64,000 bases of DNA from an uncultured Lachnospiraceae bacterium (GCA_951802115.1 CATOPL010000019.1:1-64000); one strand, 5' to 3'; positions 43,532 through 52,887 are shown, counted from the stretch's first letter. Notes: generated by a model from the sequence alone, not told the origin. Numbers and translations are program-made.

Positions 43532-44305
43532 ATGATATTTGACAGTCATGCGCATTATGATGATTGTGCTTTTGACAAAGACCGGGAAAAAGTGCTGGCA
43601 GCTCTGGCTGGCCGGGGCGTAGGCACTGTTGTCAACGTAGGTGCAAGTCTGGAGGGGACGAAAAGGACGATAGAGCTGACACAGAAGTATCCGTTTATTT
43701 ATGGTGCGGTGGGTGTGCATCCGGACGAAACGGGAGAACTGAATGAAGAGATGTTTGCCTGGCTTCGCGAGCAGTGCAGGCGGGAGAAAATTGTGGCAGT
43801 TGGAGAAACCGGACTTGATTATTACTGGGATAAAGAGAATCACAAAGTCCAGAAAAAGTGGTTTATCAGGCAGCTTGCTCTGGCAAAAGAGATGTCTCTT
43901 CCGGTGATCGTGCACAGTCGGGAAGCAGCGGCAGATACGATGGAAATTCTCAAACAGGAATATCATACTCAGCTGCCGGCCGTGATTCACTGTTATTCCT
44001 ATTCGCCGGAAATGGCACGGGAATACATCAAGATGGGATATTTTCTGGGAATCGGCGGAGTTGTGACTTTTAAAAATGCGAAGAAGCTGAAAGAAACAGT
44101 ATATGAGACTCCTCTGGAGAGTCTTATGCTGGAAACGGACTGTCCGTATCTGGCGCCGGAACCGTTTCGCGGCAGGAGAAATGATTCCGGAAAGTTGTCT
44201 CATGTGGTGAAAGCAGTGGCAGAGATCAAGGGAGTGACACCTGAAACAGTGATACACATAACAGAAAAAAATGCTGTGGATTTTTTTGGGCTGAACAGGA
44301 GATAG
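43532..44305 (+). CDS. tatD: TatD-family metal-dependent DNase
   Basis: 257-residue TIM-barrel metalloenzyme with 3'-5' DNase activity in the family. Metal-binding residues are visible: FDSHAHYDD (HxH, residues ~5-7), GETGLDYYW (Glu), VHSREA and VIHCYS (His), and METDCPYLAPEP (Asp). The ATG at 43532 follows GGGAGATG; the longer in-frame start at 43472 overlaps the -35 box. Next comes rsmA after 4 bases, the common tatD-(rnmV)-rsmA order, though without rnmV here. Confidence 0.93.
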   Translation: MIFDSHAHYDDCAFDKDREKVLAALAGRGVGTVVNVGASLEGTKRTIELTQKYPFIYGAVGVHPDETGELNEEMFAWLREQCRREKIVAVGETGLDYYWDKENHKVQKKWFIRQLALAKEMSLPVIVHSREAAADTMEILKQEYHTQLPAVIHCYSYSPEMAREYIKMGYFLGIGGVVTFKNAKKLKETVYETPLESLMLETDCPYLAPEPFRGRRNDSGKLSHVVKAVAEIKGVTPETVIHITEKNAVDFFGLNRR

Positions 44306-44309
44306 CAGG

Positions 44310-45203
44310 ATGGCAGGACCAAGACCCGTGTTGGGGAATTCCAGAAATACGATTGAGATTTTAAACAAGTATCGTTTTGTGTTTCAAAAGAAGTACGGCC
44401 AGAATTTTTTGATTGATTCTCATGTGCTGGATAAAATTATAGAAGCGGCAGACATCACAGAAGAGGATTATGTGGTGGAGATCGGTCCGGGGATCGGTAC
44501 TATGACTCAGTATCTGGCAGCTGCGGCGGGGGGAGTAACGGCGATAGAGATTGACAGAGCGTTGATACCGATTTTAAAGGATACTCTGAGCGGATACAGA
44601 AATATAGAAATTTTAAATGAAGATGTGCTGAAAGTAGATCTGAAACAGCTGGCAGACAAAAAGAACAACGGCAGGCCAATCAAGATTGTGGCTAATCTTC
44701 CATATTATATTACGACTCCGATTATCATGGGGCTGTTTGAAAAACATGTGCCTGTTTCCAGTATTACAGTCATGGTACAAAAAGAAGTGGCGGAACGGAT
44801 GCAGGCGGGGCCGGGAACGAAAGATTACGGGGCGCTGTCTCTGGCTGTACAGTATTATGCATTGCCGTATATTGCAGCGAATGTACCGCCTAACTGTTTT
44901 ATACCAAGACCAGGTGTGGGATCTGCGGTCATTCGTCTGAATGTGTATGAACAGCCTCCGGTTCGGGCTGAGGATGAGGGATTGTTATTTTCCATTATCC
45001 GGGCGTCTTTTAATCAAAGGAGGAAGACTCTGCAAAACGGACTTTCTCATGTGCCGGAACTTGGTATTTCCAAAGAGCTGACGGTGCGGATTCTGGAAGA
45101 GATGGAACTTCCGGTTTCTGTCAGAGGAGAAGCTCTGACATTGAAACAGTTTGTAACCTTTTCGAATCTGGCCGGATGGTACAGAAATACTCAGATGACA
45201 TAA
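44310..45203 (+). CDS. rsmA: 16S rRNA dimethyladenosine transferase RsmA/KsgA
   Basis: Dimethylates the two adjacent adenines of 16S helix 45 using SAM. The 297-residue protein has KYGQNFLID, the SAM-binding EIGPGIGTMT (~residue 57), AIEIDR, the catalytic NLPYYITTP (~133) and the C-terminal SFNQRRKTLQN. The ATG lies 4 bases after the tatD stop behind AGGAGATAG. Loss of this gene classically gives kasugamycin resistance. Confidence 0.96.
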   Translation: MAGPRPVLGNSRNTIEILNKYRFVFQKKYGQNFLIDSHVLDKIIEAADITEEDYVVEIGPGIGTMTQYLAAAAGGVTAIEIDRALIPILKDTLSGYRNIEILNEDVLKVDLKQLADKKNNGRPIKIVANLPYYITTPIIMGLFEKHVPVSSITVMVQKEVAERMQAGPGTKDYGALSLAVQYYALPYIAANVPPNCFIPRPGVGSAVIRLNVYEQPPVRAEDEGLLFSIIRASFNQRRKTLQNGLSHVPELGISKELTVRILEEMELPVSVRGEALTLKQFVTFSNLAGWYRNTQMT

Positions 45204-45252
45204 TCATCCAAGGACAGGCATAGAATATCCGGAGGGACAGGAGGGATGTTCT

Positions 45253-45723
45253 ATGCAGGAATACAGACGCCAGATCGCATATCTTTATGCTTATGAACAT
45301 GGAAAACAGGCGAAAAATACAGGATTTGTGAAAGCGGAAGTCCGGGAAGGCAGATGCAGACTGGGTATTTATCTGAAAAGATACTGCTATCCATACGAAG
45401 AAGCCGGGAAAGCATACATTTATTTTTATCACGGAACCCGGATCATCGGAATCTATCTGGGCAATCTGGAAAGTCAGAATGGAGCGTTTCAGTGGCAGGG
45501 AGTGCTGGACCCGGAAAATATTCTGGATAAAGGAATTCGCTTTCCGGATACCGGAGGGATTTGGATCCGGCAGTCAGGATTTTGCGATTGTGTGGCGGAG
45601 TGGGATGATATTCCGGTAGACGTGAGCCGTTTTATGCTTTATCCAAAAGGCGGGGAAAAATGCATTGGATGTCCAAGGCTTGGCAGATGTAAAGGGAGTG
45701 TGGAACGTGCGCCTGACAGATGA
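45253..45723 (+). CDS. Small hypothetical protein with C-terminal Cys motif
   Basis: 156 residues of no well-known function; I recall similar Lachnospiraceae proteins as DUF6128. A conserved-looking N-terminus (MQEYRRQIAYLYAYEHGKQA) leads into a beta-rich middle (YIYFYHGTRIIGIYLG, and a WIRQSGFCDCVAEWDDI segment). The end carries CIGCPRLGRC (~residue 138), possibly a metal site. The ATG at 45253 follows CAGGAGGG by 7 bases. It overlaps the tRNA deaminase gene by 17 bases, so it is expressed with it. Confidence 0.7.
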   Translation: MQEYRRQIAYLYAYEHGKQAKNTGFVKAEVREGRCRLGIYLKRYCYPYEEAGKAYIYFYHGTRIIGIYLGNLESQNGAFQWQGVLDPENILDKGIRFPDTGGIWIRQSGFCDCVAEWDDIPVDVSRFMLYPKGGEKCIGCPRLGRCKGSVERAPDR

Positions 45724-46192
45724 GGAAAAGTATATGAAGGAAGCGATCAGGCAGGCCCGTAAGGCATGGAAGCTTCGGGAAGTCCCAATCGGATGCGTGA
45801 TCGTAAAAGAGGGAAAAGTGATAGCCAGAGGCTACAACCGGCGCAATACGGACAAAAATACGCTGGCTCATGCAGAATTGTTGGCAATCCGTAAAGCGTG
45901 CCGTTCAGTCGGCGACTGGAGGCTTGAGGACTGTACCATGTATATTACTCTGGAACCCTGTCAGATGTGCGCGGGAGCGATTGTACAGGCAAGGATTCCC
46001 AAAGTAGTGATCGGCAGTCGAAATCCAAAGGCGGGATGTGCAGGCTCGATTTTGAATCTTCTGAATATTCCGCAGTTTAATCATCAGGTAGAATTGACAG
46101 AAGGAGTACTGGAGAAGGAGTGCTCTGCCATGATGACGGATTTCTTTCGGGAACTTCGGGAACGCAGGAAAAAGTCTTTGACAAACAATTAA
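45707..46192 (+). CDS. tadA: tRNA-specific adenosine deaminase TadA
   Basis: Converts A34 of tRNA-Arg(ACG) to inosine. The 161-residue cytidine-deaminase-fold enzyme shows the zinc motif HAE (in LAHAELLAI, ~residue 57) and PCQMCAGA (~87). The start is placed at GTG 45707 (VRLTDEEKYMKEAIRQA), which fits the family N-terminus, behind AAAGGGAG; ATG 45734 is the alternative. The gene is unrelated to Tad-pilus tadA despite the shared symbol. The ffs promoter overlaps its last codons. Confidence 0.93.
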   Translation: MRLTDEEKYMKEAIRQARKAWKLREVPIGCVIVKEGKVIARGYNRRNTDKNTLAHAELLAIRKACRSVGDWRLEDCTMYITLEPCQMCAGAIVQARIPKVVIGSRNPKAGCAGSILNLLNIPQFNHQVELTEGVLEKECSAMMTDFFRELRERRKKSLTNN

Positions 46193-46206
46193 AAACAGGA
46201 TACAAT
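46178..46206 (+). promoter_or_regulatory. Promoter of the SRP RNA gene
   Basis: TTGACA (46178-46183), a 17-bp spacer and TACAAT (46201-46206). The -35 lies inside the last codons of tadA; transcription should begin near 46213. Confidence 0.85.
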
Positions 46207-46212
46207 AAGATA

Positions 46213-46445
46213 TCCGTGCAGCTGGGGAGGTGGCGGTGCCCTGTATCTGCAATCCGCCATAGCAGAGGTGATATCCCGCCCCGGGCCGACTGGTCGAAAG
46301 CTGCCCTGTATAAGTGGCGTTGATGTCCGGGTCTTACGCAACAGGAACCCGTGAACCGTGTCAGGTTGGGAACAAAGCAGCACTAAGCGGGACCTTCTGT
46401 GTGCCGTGAGGGTGCCTGGGCTGAGTTAACTGTACAGGTAACGTT
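46213..46445 (+). ncRNA. ffs: Signal recognition particle RNA (large type with Alu domain)
   Basis: The 5' Alu-type part GGGGAGGTGGCGGTGCCCTG with CAATCCGCC nearby matches the Bacillus/Clostridium scRNA. The S-domain hairpin IV core GTCAGGTTGGGAACAAAGCAGC is at ~46362-46383. The RNA scaffolds Ffh and directs membrane protein export. Ends are estimated from the promoter and from the last pairing near 46440. Confidence 0.9.
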
Positions 46446-46684
46446 TCGGGCTGACGTTCAAAGCGGGATGCACGGATTAAAAATAGATTTTATGGAACAT
46501 TAACAATGAAATAAGTGTGAATGAAGGGCTTGCTGTAAAATGCAATCCACCTTTTGCTGTCGTTATCTGACCAGACGGAATGAATTTATGCGTTGTCTGT
46601 TCGGGTGTATAGGATGATGGTAATTACAGGGAGGACATTTTGCCGCCGCCTTTTTTTATTGCAGGATTCCTTATATCCAGAGAC
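46446..46684. other. Intergenic region ffs / pfkA
   Basis: No gene is seen. There is a T-run at 46654-46660 after GCCGCCGCC without a clear stem, so the ffs terminator is not resolved. No riboswitch consensus was recognised. Confidence 0.35.
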
Positions 46685-46713
46685 TTGTGAAATATTTTTG
46701 CTTGGGGTATAAT
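46685..46713 (+). promoter_or_regulatory. Promoter of pfkA
   Basis: TTGTGA (46685-46690), a 17-bp spacer and TATAAT (46708-46713), 77 bases before the ATG. Confidence 0.75.
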
Positions 46714-46790
46714 AAGATACAAAGGCAGCCAGAAGCAGCCGATGTGGGCTGCTGGCTGGACGGAAAACAGGAGAAAAGGAGAAATCTATT

Positions 46791-47867
46791 ATGAAGCGTG
46801 TTGGTCTTTTGACAAGTGGAGGCGATTGTCAGGCACTGAATGCGACCATGAGAGGCGTGGCAAAAAGTCTGTATAATGAATTGGGCGGAGATGTGGAGAT
46901 TTTTGGAATAGAGGAAGGCTATAAAGGTCTGATCTATAATGAGTACCGTCATATGACCGGAAGAGATTTTGCAGGTATTCTTACCAAAGGCGGTACGATT
47001 CTTGGAAGCTCCAGACAGTCTTTTAAAAGTATGAGGACTCCGGATGAGAACGGACTTGACAAAGTGGAAGCCATGAAAAAGACTTACAGGAAGCTGGAAC
47101 TGGACTGCCTGGTGATTCTGGGCGGCAATGGTACTCAGAAGACGGCCAATCTTCTCAGAGAAGAGGGACTGAATATTATTCATCTGCCGAAGACGATTGA
47201 CAATGATATCTGGGGAACGGATATGACATTTGGCTTTCAGAGTGCGGTGGACATTGCAACGGACTGTATCGACTGTATCCATACAACAGCAGCATCCCAT
47301 GGCCGGGTATTTATTGTGGAAGTAATGGGACACAAGGTCGGCTGGCTGACGCTTCATGCGGGAATCGCAGGCGGAGCGGATATTGTTCTGATTCCGGAGA
47401 TTCCCTATGATATCGATAAGGTGTGTGCAGCGATCCAGAAGAGAACAAAGGCGAAAAAAGGCTTTACAATTCTGGCGGTGGCGGAGGGCGCGATCTCCAA
47501 AGCAGATGCAAAGCTGTCTAAAAAAGAATATAAAGCGAAAATGGCGGATTATCCGTATCCGTCCGTATCCTATGAACTGGCAGAGCTGATTGCACAGAAA
47601 ACGGGAGCGGATGTGCGTGTAACAGTACCCGGCCATACGCAAAGAGGGGGTTCGCCCAAACCTTATGACCGTGTGCTTTCCACAAGACTGGGAGCAAGGG
47701 CTGCGAGGATGATCATAGATGAAGAGTACGGCTACATGGTTGGAATTGTCAACGGAGAAACCTGCAAAGTGCCGCTTGAAGATGTGGCCGGCAAACTGAA
47801 GATGGTAGATCCCAATGCAGGAATTATAGAAGAAGCCAAGCTGATCGGTATCAGTTTCGGTGATTAA
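46791..47867 (+). CDS. pfkA: 6-phosphofructokinase (group III-like active site)
   Basis: Phosphorylates fructose 6-phosphate in glycolysis. The 358-residue protein has LTSGGDCQALNA at the N-terminus, GGNGTQKTA (111-119), PKTIDND (133-139), catalytic region, and PGHTQRGGSPKPYDR near the C-terminus. E. coli positions 104/124 are Gly/Lys here (G114, K134), a mixed pattern: Gly is typical of ATP enzymes, Lys of PPi enzymes. The Mg-contacting Asp103 position is Asn113. ATP is the more likely donor but not certain. The dnaX gene follows after 14 bases. Confidence 0.9.
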   Translation: MKRVGLLTSGGDCQALNATMRGVAKSLYNELGGDVEIFGIEEGYKGLIYNEYRHMTGRDFAGILTKGGTILGSSRQSFKSMRTPDENGLDKVEAMKKTYRKLELDCLVILGGNGTQKTANLLREEGLNIIHLPKTIDNDIWGTDMTFGFQSAVDIATDCIDCIHTTAASHGRVFIVEVMGHKVGWLTLHAGIAGGADIVLIPEIPYDIDKVCAAIQKRTKAKKGFTILAVAEGAISKADAKLSKKEYKAKMADYPYPSVSYELAELIAQKTGADVRVTVPGHTQRGGSPKPYDRVLSTRLGARAARMIIDEEYGYMVGIVNGETCKVPLEDVAGKLKMVDPNAGIIEEAKLIGISFGD

Positions 47868-47881
47868 ACAGGAGTGAGAGC

Positions 47882-49447
47882 ATGTCTTATACAGCGCTGT
47901 ATAGAAAATTTCGTCCATCGGAATTTTCGGATGTGAAAGGACAGGAACATATTGTAACGACTTTGAAAAATCAGATCAGTGCGGACCGCATCGGGCATGC
48001 CTACTTATTTTGCGGAACCAGGGGAACCGGTAAAACTACAATAGCAAAGATATTTGCCAGAGCAGTGAACTGTGAACACCCGGTAAACGGGGAACCCTGC
48101 GGGGGGTGCGCTTCCTGCAGGGCGATTGCTGCCGGAACTTCCATGAATGTAATAGAGATTGATGCAGCGTCCAATAATGGAGTGGACAATATTCGTGAGA
48201 TCCGGGAGGAAGTCGCCTACTCTCCGACAGAAGGAAACTATAAGGTTTATATCATTGATGAAGTGCATATGCTCTCCATCGGCGCTTTTAATGCGCTCCT
48301 GAAAACATTGGAAGAGCCGCCTTCTTATGTAATCTTTATTCTGGCGACTACAGAGGCACATAAAATTCCCATTACAATTCTTTCTCGATGCCAGCGGTAT
48401 GATTTTCACAGGATTACAACGGAGACGATCGCGGCCCGACTTCAGGAATTGATGGAACTGGAACAGGTGGAAGTGGAAGCGCGCGCGCTGACCTTTGTGG
48501 CCAAGGCAGGGGATGGCTCCATGCGGGATGCACTGAGCCTTCTGGATCAGTGTATTGCTTTTTATCTGGGGCAAAAACTGACTTATGATCATGTACTGGA
48601 AGTGCTGGGAGCGGTGGATGTCGAAGTGTTCGGCGATTTCTTTGAGAAGATCTGCAGACAGGACGTTGCAGGAATCGTTCGAAAACTGGAGGAGATCATC
48701 CTGCAGGGCAGAGAGTTGTCTCAGTTTGTCACTGACTTTATCTGGTATCTGAGGAATCTTTTGATGCTTAAAAGCGATCAGGGAATGGAAGAGATGCTGG
48801 ATGTGTCCAGTGAACACCTGCTTCAGATGAAGGAGGAAACAAAGCTTACGGATATGAACACACTGATGCGGTATATCCGGGTGTTCTCAGAACTGTCCGG
48901 ACAGCTTCGATATGCGACGCAAAAGCGTGTGTTGGTGGAGATTGCGCTGATCAAGCTGTGCAGACCCGCGATGGAGCAAAATTACGATTCCATTCTTCAG
49001 CGTCTGGCGCAGCTGGAGCAGAAACTGGAATCGGGTAGGGTGACAATGGCTGTGCAGGGGGCAAATCAAGAGGATCATTCGTCAGATGCACAGAGTATGA
49101 ATCCAAAACCCGAAAAAGTGATTCCGTCAGCACTTCCGGAGGATCTGCAGCTTTTTATCAGTCGTTTTCAGGAACTGCGAAAGAAAACCGGCAACTGGTC
49201 TCAGTTTGTACTGAAAGGAGCGCAGCTAAGAGAACTGCCGGAACATGCAGGCGTACAGGTGATTTTGTGTAAAAATCATGCCGTGGATGAAAAAGAACTG
49301 GCGGAAGAACTGGAACGGCTTATTTTAAAGGAACTGAATGTGAAGATGAAGGTACAGGTCTGCACACCGGAAAATGACTTCAGGCCGGAAGAACCGATGA
49401 TTGATCTGTCCGGACTTATAGATATGAAAATTGAGATTGATGAGTGA
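47882..49447 (+). CDS. dnaX: DNA polymerase III subunit gamma/tau
   Basis: Clamp-loader ATPase. It begins YTALYRKFRPSEF, then Walker A GTRGTGKTTIAK (~residue 43), a zinc module C-x8-C-x2-C-x2-C (CEHPVNGEPCGGCASC), DEVHMLS (Walker B, ~125) and the SRC sensor (ILSRCQRYDF, ~165). The AAA+ core plus domain III ends near residue 370, with a diverged C-terminal tail. 521 residues is usual for clostridia. No obvious programmed frameshift slippery run was noted. A hairpin follows before ybaB. Confidence 0.95.
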   Translation: MSYTALYRKFRPSEFSDVKGQEHIVTTLKNQISADRIGHAYLFCGTRGTGKTTIAKIFARAVNCEHPVNGEPCGGCASCRAIAAGTSMNVIEIDAASNNGVDNIREIREEVAYSPTEGNYKVYIIDEVHMLSIGAFNALLKTLEEPPSYVIFILATTEAHKIPITILSRCQRYDFHRITTETIAARLQELMELEQVEVEARALTFVAKAGDGSMRDALSLLDQCIAFYLGQKLTYDHVLEVLGAVDVEVFGDFFEKICRQDVAGIVRKLEEIILQGRELSQFVTDFIWYLRNLLMLKSDQGMEEMLDVSSEHLLQMKEETKLTDMNTLMRYIRVFSELSGQLRYATQKRVLVEIALIKLCRPAMEQNYDSILQRLAQLEQKLESGRVTMAVQGANQEDHSSDAQSMNPKPEKVIPSALPEDLQLFISRFQELRKKTGNWSQFVLKGAQLRELPEHAGVQVILCKNHAVDEKELAEELERLILKELNVKMKVQVCTPENDFRPEEPMIDLSGLIDMKIEIDE

Positions 49448-49482
49448 TCATATCCTGGAATCCGGCAGATATGTTGATCGCC

Positions 49483-49506
49483 GCCCACTTATGTGGGCCT
49501 TTCTTC
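49483..49506 (+). terminator. Hairpin after dnaX (weak terminator or attenuator)
   Basis: GCCCAC (49483-49488) and GTGGGC (49493-49498) form a 6-bp stem with a TTAT loop, followed by CTTTCTTC. It sits inside the dnaX-ybaB-recR unit, so it may only reduce read-through. Confidence 0.55.
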
Positions 49507-49634
49507 ATGACAGGAAATAAAAAGTTATCTCTATTGAACTGCTGACATTCAAACAGAATGTGTCTGCAGAAACCCCGTAGAATATTGGTTCGTTGGCAAA
49601 ACAGACGGAAAAATTTGAAACAGGAGGACAGAAT

Positions 49635-49982
49635 ATGGCAAAAAGAGGTGGATTCCCGGGCGGAGGTATGCCGGGCAATATGAATAATCTGATGAAACAG
49701 GCGCAGCGGATGCAGCGCCAGATGGAGGAAAGTCAGAAAGAGCTGGAGACTGCGGAATTTACGGCGGCGGCCGGCGGCGGTGCGGTGGAAGTAACGGTAA
49801 CCGGGAAAAAAGAAGTAACAAAAGTAAAAATTGATCCGGATGCCGTGGACCCGGAAGATGTGGAGATGCTGGAGGATGTCATCATGGCGGCGGTAAATGA
49901 AGCTCTTCGAAAAGCAGAGGAAGCAAGTGCTGCCAATATGGCGAAACTGACCGGAGGTCTGGGCGGAGGATTTCCGTTCTGA
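49635..49982 (+). CDS. ybaB: YbaB/EbfC nucleoid-associated protein
   Basis: 115-residue dimeric DNA-binding protein of the YbaB/EbfC family. The core [21 protein letters not shown] helix and [18 protein letters not shown] strands are typical; Gly-rich termini ([20 protein letters not shown]) flank it. The ATG at 49635 lies after CAGGAGGACAG. The stop overlaps the recR ATG by one base (TGATG), the usual dnaX-ybaB-recR order. Confidence 0.95.
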   Translation: MAKRGGFPGGGMPGNMNNLMKQAQRMQRQMEESQKELETAEFTAAAGGGAVEVTVTGKKEVTKVKIDPDAVDPEDVEMLEDVIMAAVNEALRKAEEASAANMAKLTGGLGGGFPF

Positions 49983-50578
49983 TGGGATATTACAGCAATC
50001 AGATCAGCCTGCTCATTGAACAGCTGGCATCATTGCCGGGCATCGGCAGCAAGACAGCGCAGCGCCTGGCATTTCATATTATTGATATGCCGTCAGAACG
50101 GGTGGAAAAGCTGGCAGATACGATTATAAAAGCCAAAAGTACGATTCGTTACTGCAGCCAGTGTCTGACACTGACAGACAAAGAACTCTGTCCCATCTGT
50201 AGCAGCCCGTCCCGGGACCAGAAAACGATCATGGTGGTGGAAAACCCAAGAGATATGAGCGCTTATGAGAAAACCGGAAAATATGAAGGTGTTTATCATG
50301 TGCTGCACGGCGCGATTTCACCCATGCTGGGAATCGGTCCTGCCGATATTCGGCTGAAAGAACTGATGCATCGGCTGGAGCATGATGTGGACGAAGTGAT
50401 TATTGCCACCAATTCCAGCCTGGAGGGAGAGACAACGGCCATGTACATCAGTAAACTGGTAAAGCCTACCGGTATCAAAGTGAGTCGGATTGCCAGCGGC
50501 GTGCCGGTAGGAGGAGATCTGGAATATATTGATGAGGTGACACTGCTGCGTGCGCTGGAAGGACGTGTGGAACTGTAG
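49982..50578 (+). CDS. recR: Recombination protein RecR
   Basis: 198-residue recombination mediator acting with RecO/RecF. Helix-hairpin-helix [15 protein letters not shown] (~residues 18-32), a Cys4 zinc site ([16 protein letters not shown], ~57-72), a TOPRIM domain ([28 protein letters not shown]) and the closing [23 protein letters not shown]. The yaaL-bofA pair that follows recR in Bacillus is found elsewhere (34.1-34.8 kb). Confidence 0.97.
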   Translation: MGYYSNQISLLIEQLASLPGIGSKTAQRLAFHIIDMPSERVEKLADTIIKAKSTIRYCSQCLTLTDKELCPICSSPSRDQKTIMVVENPRDMSAYEKTGKYEGVYHVLHGAISPMLGIGPADIRLKELMHRLEHDVDEVIIATNSSLEGETTAMYISKLVKPTGIKVSRIASGVPVGGDLEYIDEVTLLRALEGRVEL

Positions 50579-50713
50579 AGCTTTGGTCAGGAAAATCAAA
50601 ACTGTAATTTGTGCAAAGTTCTGACATGTAAAACAAAAAACCTGCCCGTAATATCAGAAACAGGGGTGCATATATCAGGATGGGCTGTTGTATTAATAAA
50701 AAGGAGAAAGACC

Positions 50714-51760
50714 ATGAGTGTTTGTAAAAAAGAGTTCGGAATGACAAAAGATGGAAGGCAGGTATATCTGTATACAATAAGCAGTGAAAATGGGATGGAA
50801 GCCGCAGTGACTGACTATGGCGCGATTCTGGTGAATCTGATAGTACCGGACAGGCAGGGAGTGAAAAAAGATCTGGTGCTGGGATACGATAATCTGTCAG
50901 ACTATGAAGAAAACAGCTGCTTCTTCGGTGCGACAATCGGAAGAAATGCCAACCGAATCGGTGGTGCGTCTTTTCAGATCGACGGCGTCACATACAAGTT
51001 GGAGGCGAATGAAAACGGTAATAATCTTCATACAGATTTTTATCATGGATTTCATAAAGTATTGTGGAAGGCAGAAATTTTGGAAGAAGAGCAGGCGGTA
51101 AAGTTTTCTTATGTAAGTCCGGACGGAGAAAACGGTTTTCCCGGTACATTACATATATCAGTTACTTATGCGCTGCTTCCGGATATGGGACTGCAGATTA
51201 CATATGACGGAGTCAGCGATAAAAAGACCATGATCAATGTGACAAATCACAGTTATTTTAATCTGGGCGGACATGACACAGGGAGTATCTGCGACGAGAA
51301 GATTGAGATTTATGCAGACGGTTTTACAGAGATTCTGCCAGGCGCAATTCCCACAGGAAAAATTCTGCCGGTGGAAGGAACCCCTATGGATCTGCGGACA
51401 GCAAAACGGATCGGCGATGCAATCGATGCAGATGACAGCCAGCTTGTCATGGTTCAGGGATATGACCATAACTGGGCGCTTAATACTGTATACGGAAAGG
51501 TAGAGAAAATCGCTCAGGTGGAGGATGAAAAGGCAGGACGTGTGATGGAGGTCTGGTCCGATCTGCCGGGCGTGCAGTTCTATGCAGGCAACTGTATTAC
51601 GCCGCAGACAGGAAAAGAGGGCGCGCACTATGGGAAACGCTGTGCGCTGTGTCTGGAGACTCAGTATTTTCCTGACAGCATCAATCATCCGGATTTTATT
51701 CAGCCGGTATTTGAAGCAGGGCAGCCATATCATACGACAACGATATATAAGTTCAGGTAA
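50714..51760 (+). CDS. galM: Aldose 1-epimerase (galactose mutarotase)
   Basis: 348-residue cytosolic enzyme interconverting alpha and beta anomers of galactose/glucose. GATIGRNANRIGGASF, the catalytic His in NVTNHSYFNLGGH (~residue 180), and the catalytic Glu in CLETQYFPDSIN (~315) are present, as in the GalM family. The ATG at 50714 follows AAAGGAGAAAG. It converges on the sugar ABC operon across a shared terminator, which suggests a galactose-related theme but not co-regulation. Confidence 0.94.
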   Translation: MSVCKKEFGMTKDGRQVYLYTISSENGMEAAVTDYGAILVNLIVPDRQGVKKDLVLGYDNLSDYEENSCFFGATIGRNANRIGGASFQIDGVTYKLEANENGNNLHTDFYHGFHKVLWKAEILEEEQAVKFSYVSPDGENGFPGTLHISVTYALLPDMGLQITYDGVSDKKTMINVTNHSYFNLGGHDTGSICDEKIEIYADGFTEILPGAIPTGKILPVEGTPMDLRTAKRIGDAIDADDSQLVMVQGYDHNWALNTVYGKVEKIAQVEDEKAGRVMEVWSDLPGVQFYAGNCITPQTGKEGAHYGKRCALCLETQYFPDSINHPDFIQPVFEAGQPYHTTTIYKFR

Positions 51761-51787
51761 AAAGAAATAAAAGAAAGAATTATATGA

Positions 51788-51832
51788 AAAAACTGGAACA
51801 GACAGGAAATACGCAATCTGTTCCAGTTTTAT
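51788..51832. terminator. Bidirectional terminator galM / sugar ABC operon
   Basis: AAAACTGGAACAGA (51789-51802) pairs with TCTGTTCCAGTTTT (51817-51830), 14 bp, with A-run and T-run on opposite sides. Confidence 0.92.
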
Positions 51833-51873
51833 TTCGAATGCAGCTTATCAGATTCGAGCTGCTTTCTTCGGCT

Positions 51874-52887
51874 CTAGTTTTTCTTTTTGATCATGGCAAG
51901 TACCGACTGAAGTACGATGAAGAAGCAGAGCAGCGCGGCAATGGTAATACGAGTCCACCAGGAAGAGAGGGTTCCCTGGAAGGTAATGAACGCTTCGATG
52001 GTTGCCTTGATCAGGACACCGAACAGGGTTCCGATTACATTGCCCACACCACCGGTCAGCAGTGTTCCGCCGATAACCGCTGAGGCGATGGCATCCATCT
52101 CAAAGCCTTTGGCCTGTTCGACAAATCCGCCCAGCGTATTCAGACAGAACAGAATGCTTCCGATTCCGCACAGAAAACCGTCCAGCACATAGGCTTTTAG
52201 CTTAACCTTTCTTACGTTCAGTCCCATCATCAGTGCGGACTGCTCGTTTCCGCCTACTGCGTAGATACTGCGGCCAAACTTGGTATATTTCAGCATAATG
52301 AATGCGATGATCAGAAGGATCAGTGCGATGATGACCGTGGGATAGATGTACGGATAAATCATGACCCCTTTACGGTTTACATAGCCGCCGAAAGGAAGAT
52401 AGACCTTAATTTTCGCCCATGCCATAAAGGTTTCATTAGTAATACTGATCATGTCCTTGGAAATGATGGCCGTCATGCCTCTTGCAAAGAACATACCGGC
52501 AAGAGTAACGATAAACGGCTGGATATCCATATAGGCCACCAGAAATCCCTGTACAAACCCAAATACAATACCGGTAAGGAGTACGATCAGAACAGCTGGA
52601 ACAGCTCCGATACCGCCCCGTTCCATCATCCATGCCAGCATCATACAGCCCATAGCGACAAAAGAGCCGACACTGATGTCAATACCGCCGGTAATCATAA
52701 CTACCGTCATGCCGATGCCGATAACAATCAGTCCGGCATTGGATATAAACAGGTTCAGAAAATTCTGAGTTTTTGAAAACCCCTGTTCACTGAAAAGAAT
52801 ACAGCCGATCACGTACATAGCAATAAAAAGTACAATGGTGATCAGGAGAAGAAAACTGGTCTGATTTAATTTGCGATTACTTTTCAT
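51874..52887 (-). CDS. yjfF: Sugar ABC transporter permease (YjfF-like)
   Basis: 337-residue permease of the RbsC/XylH family with about ten spans. GMTVVMITGGIDISVGS (~residue 60) and the EAA-like region KYTKFGRSIYAVGGNEQSALMMGLNV (~205) are conserved. It is the second permease after the YtfT-like one, as in E. coli ytfQRT-yjfF, whose system takes up galactofuranose. It lies at the 3' end of the operon directly after the YtfT-like gene. Confidence 0.85.
   Translation of the reverse strand: MKSNRKLNQTSFLLLITIVLFIAMYVIGCILFSEQGFSKTQNFLNLFISNAGLIVIGIGMTVVMITGGIDISVGSFVAMGCMMLAWMMERGGIGAVPAVLIVLLTGIVFGFVQGFLVAYMDIQPFIVTLAGMFFARGMTAIISKDMISITNETFMAWAKIKVYLPFGGYVNRKGVMIYPYIYPTVIIALILLIIAFIMLKYTKFGRSIYAVGGNEQSALMMGLNVRKVKLKAYVLDGFLCGIGSILFCLNTLGGFVEQAKGFEMDAIASAVIGGTLLTGGVGNVIGTLFGVLIKATIEAFITFQGTLSSWWTRITIAALLCFFIVLQSVLAMIKKKN

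Noticed and set aside
46671..47918. 415-codon minus-strand frame opposite pfkA
   Set aside because: A shadow of a strongly coding gene; no start signal and no recognisable motif.
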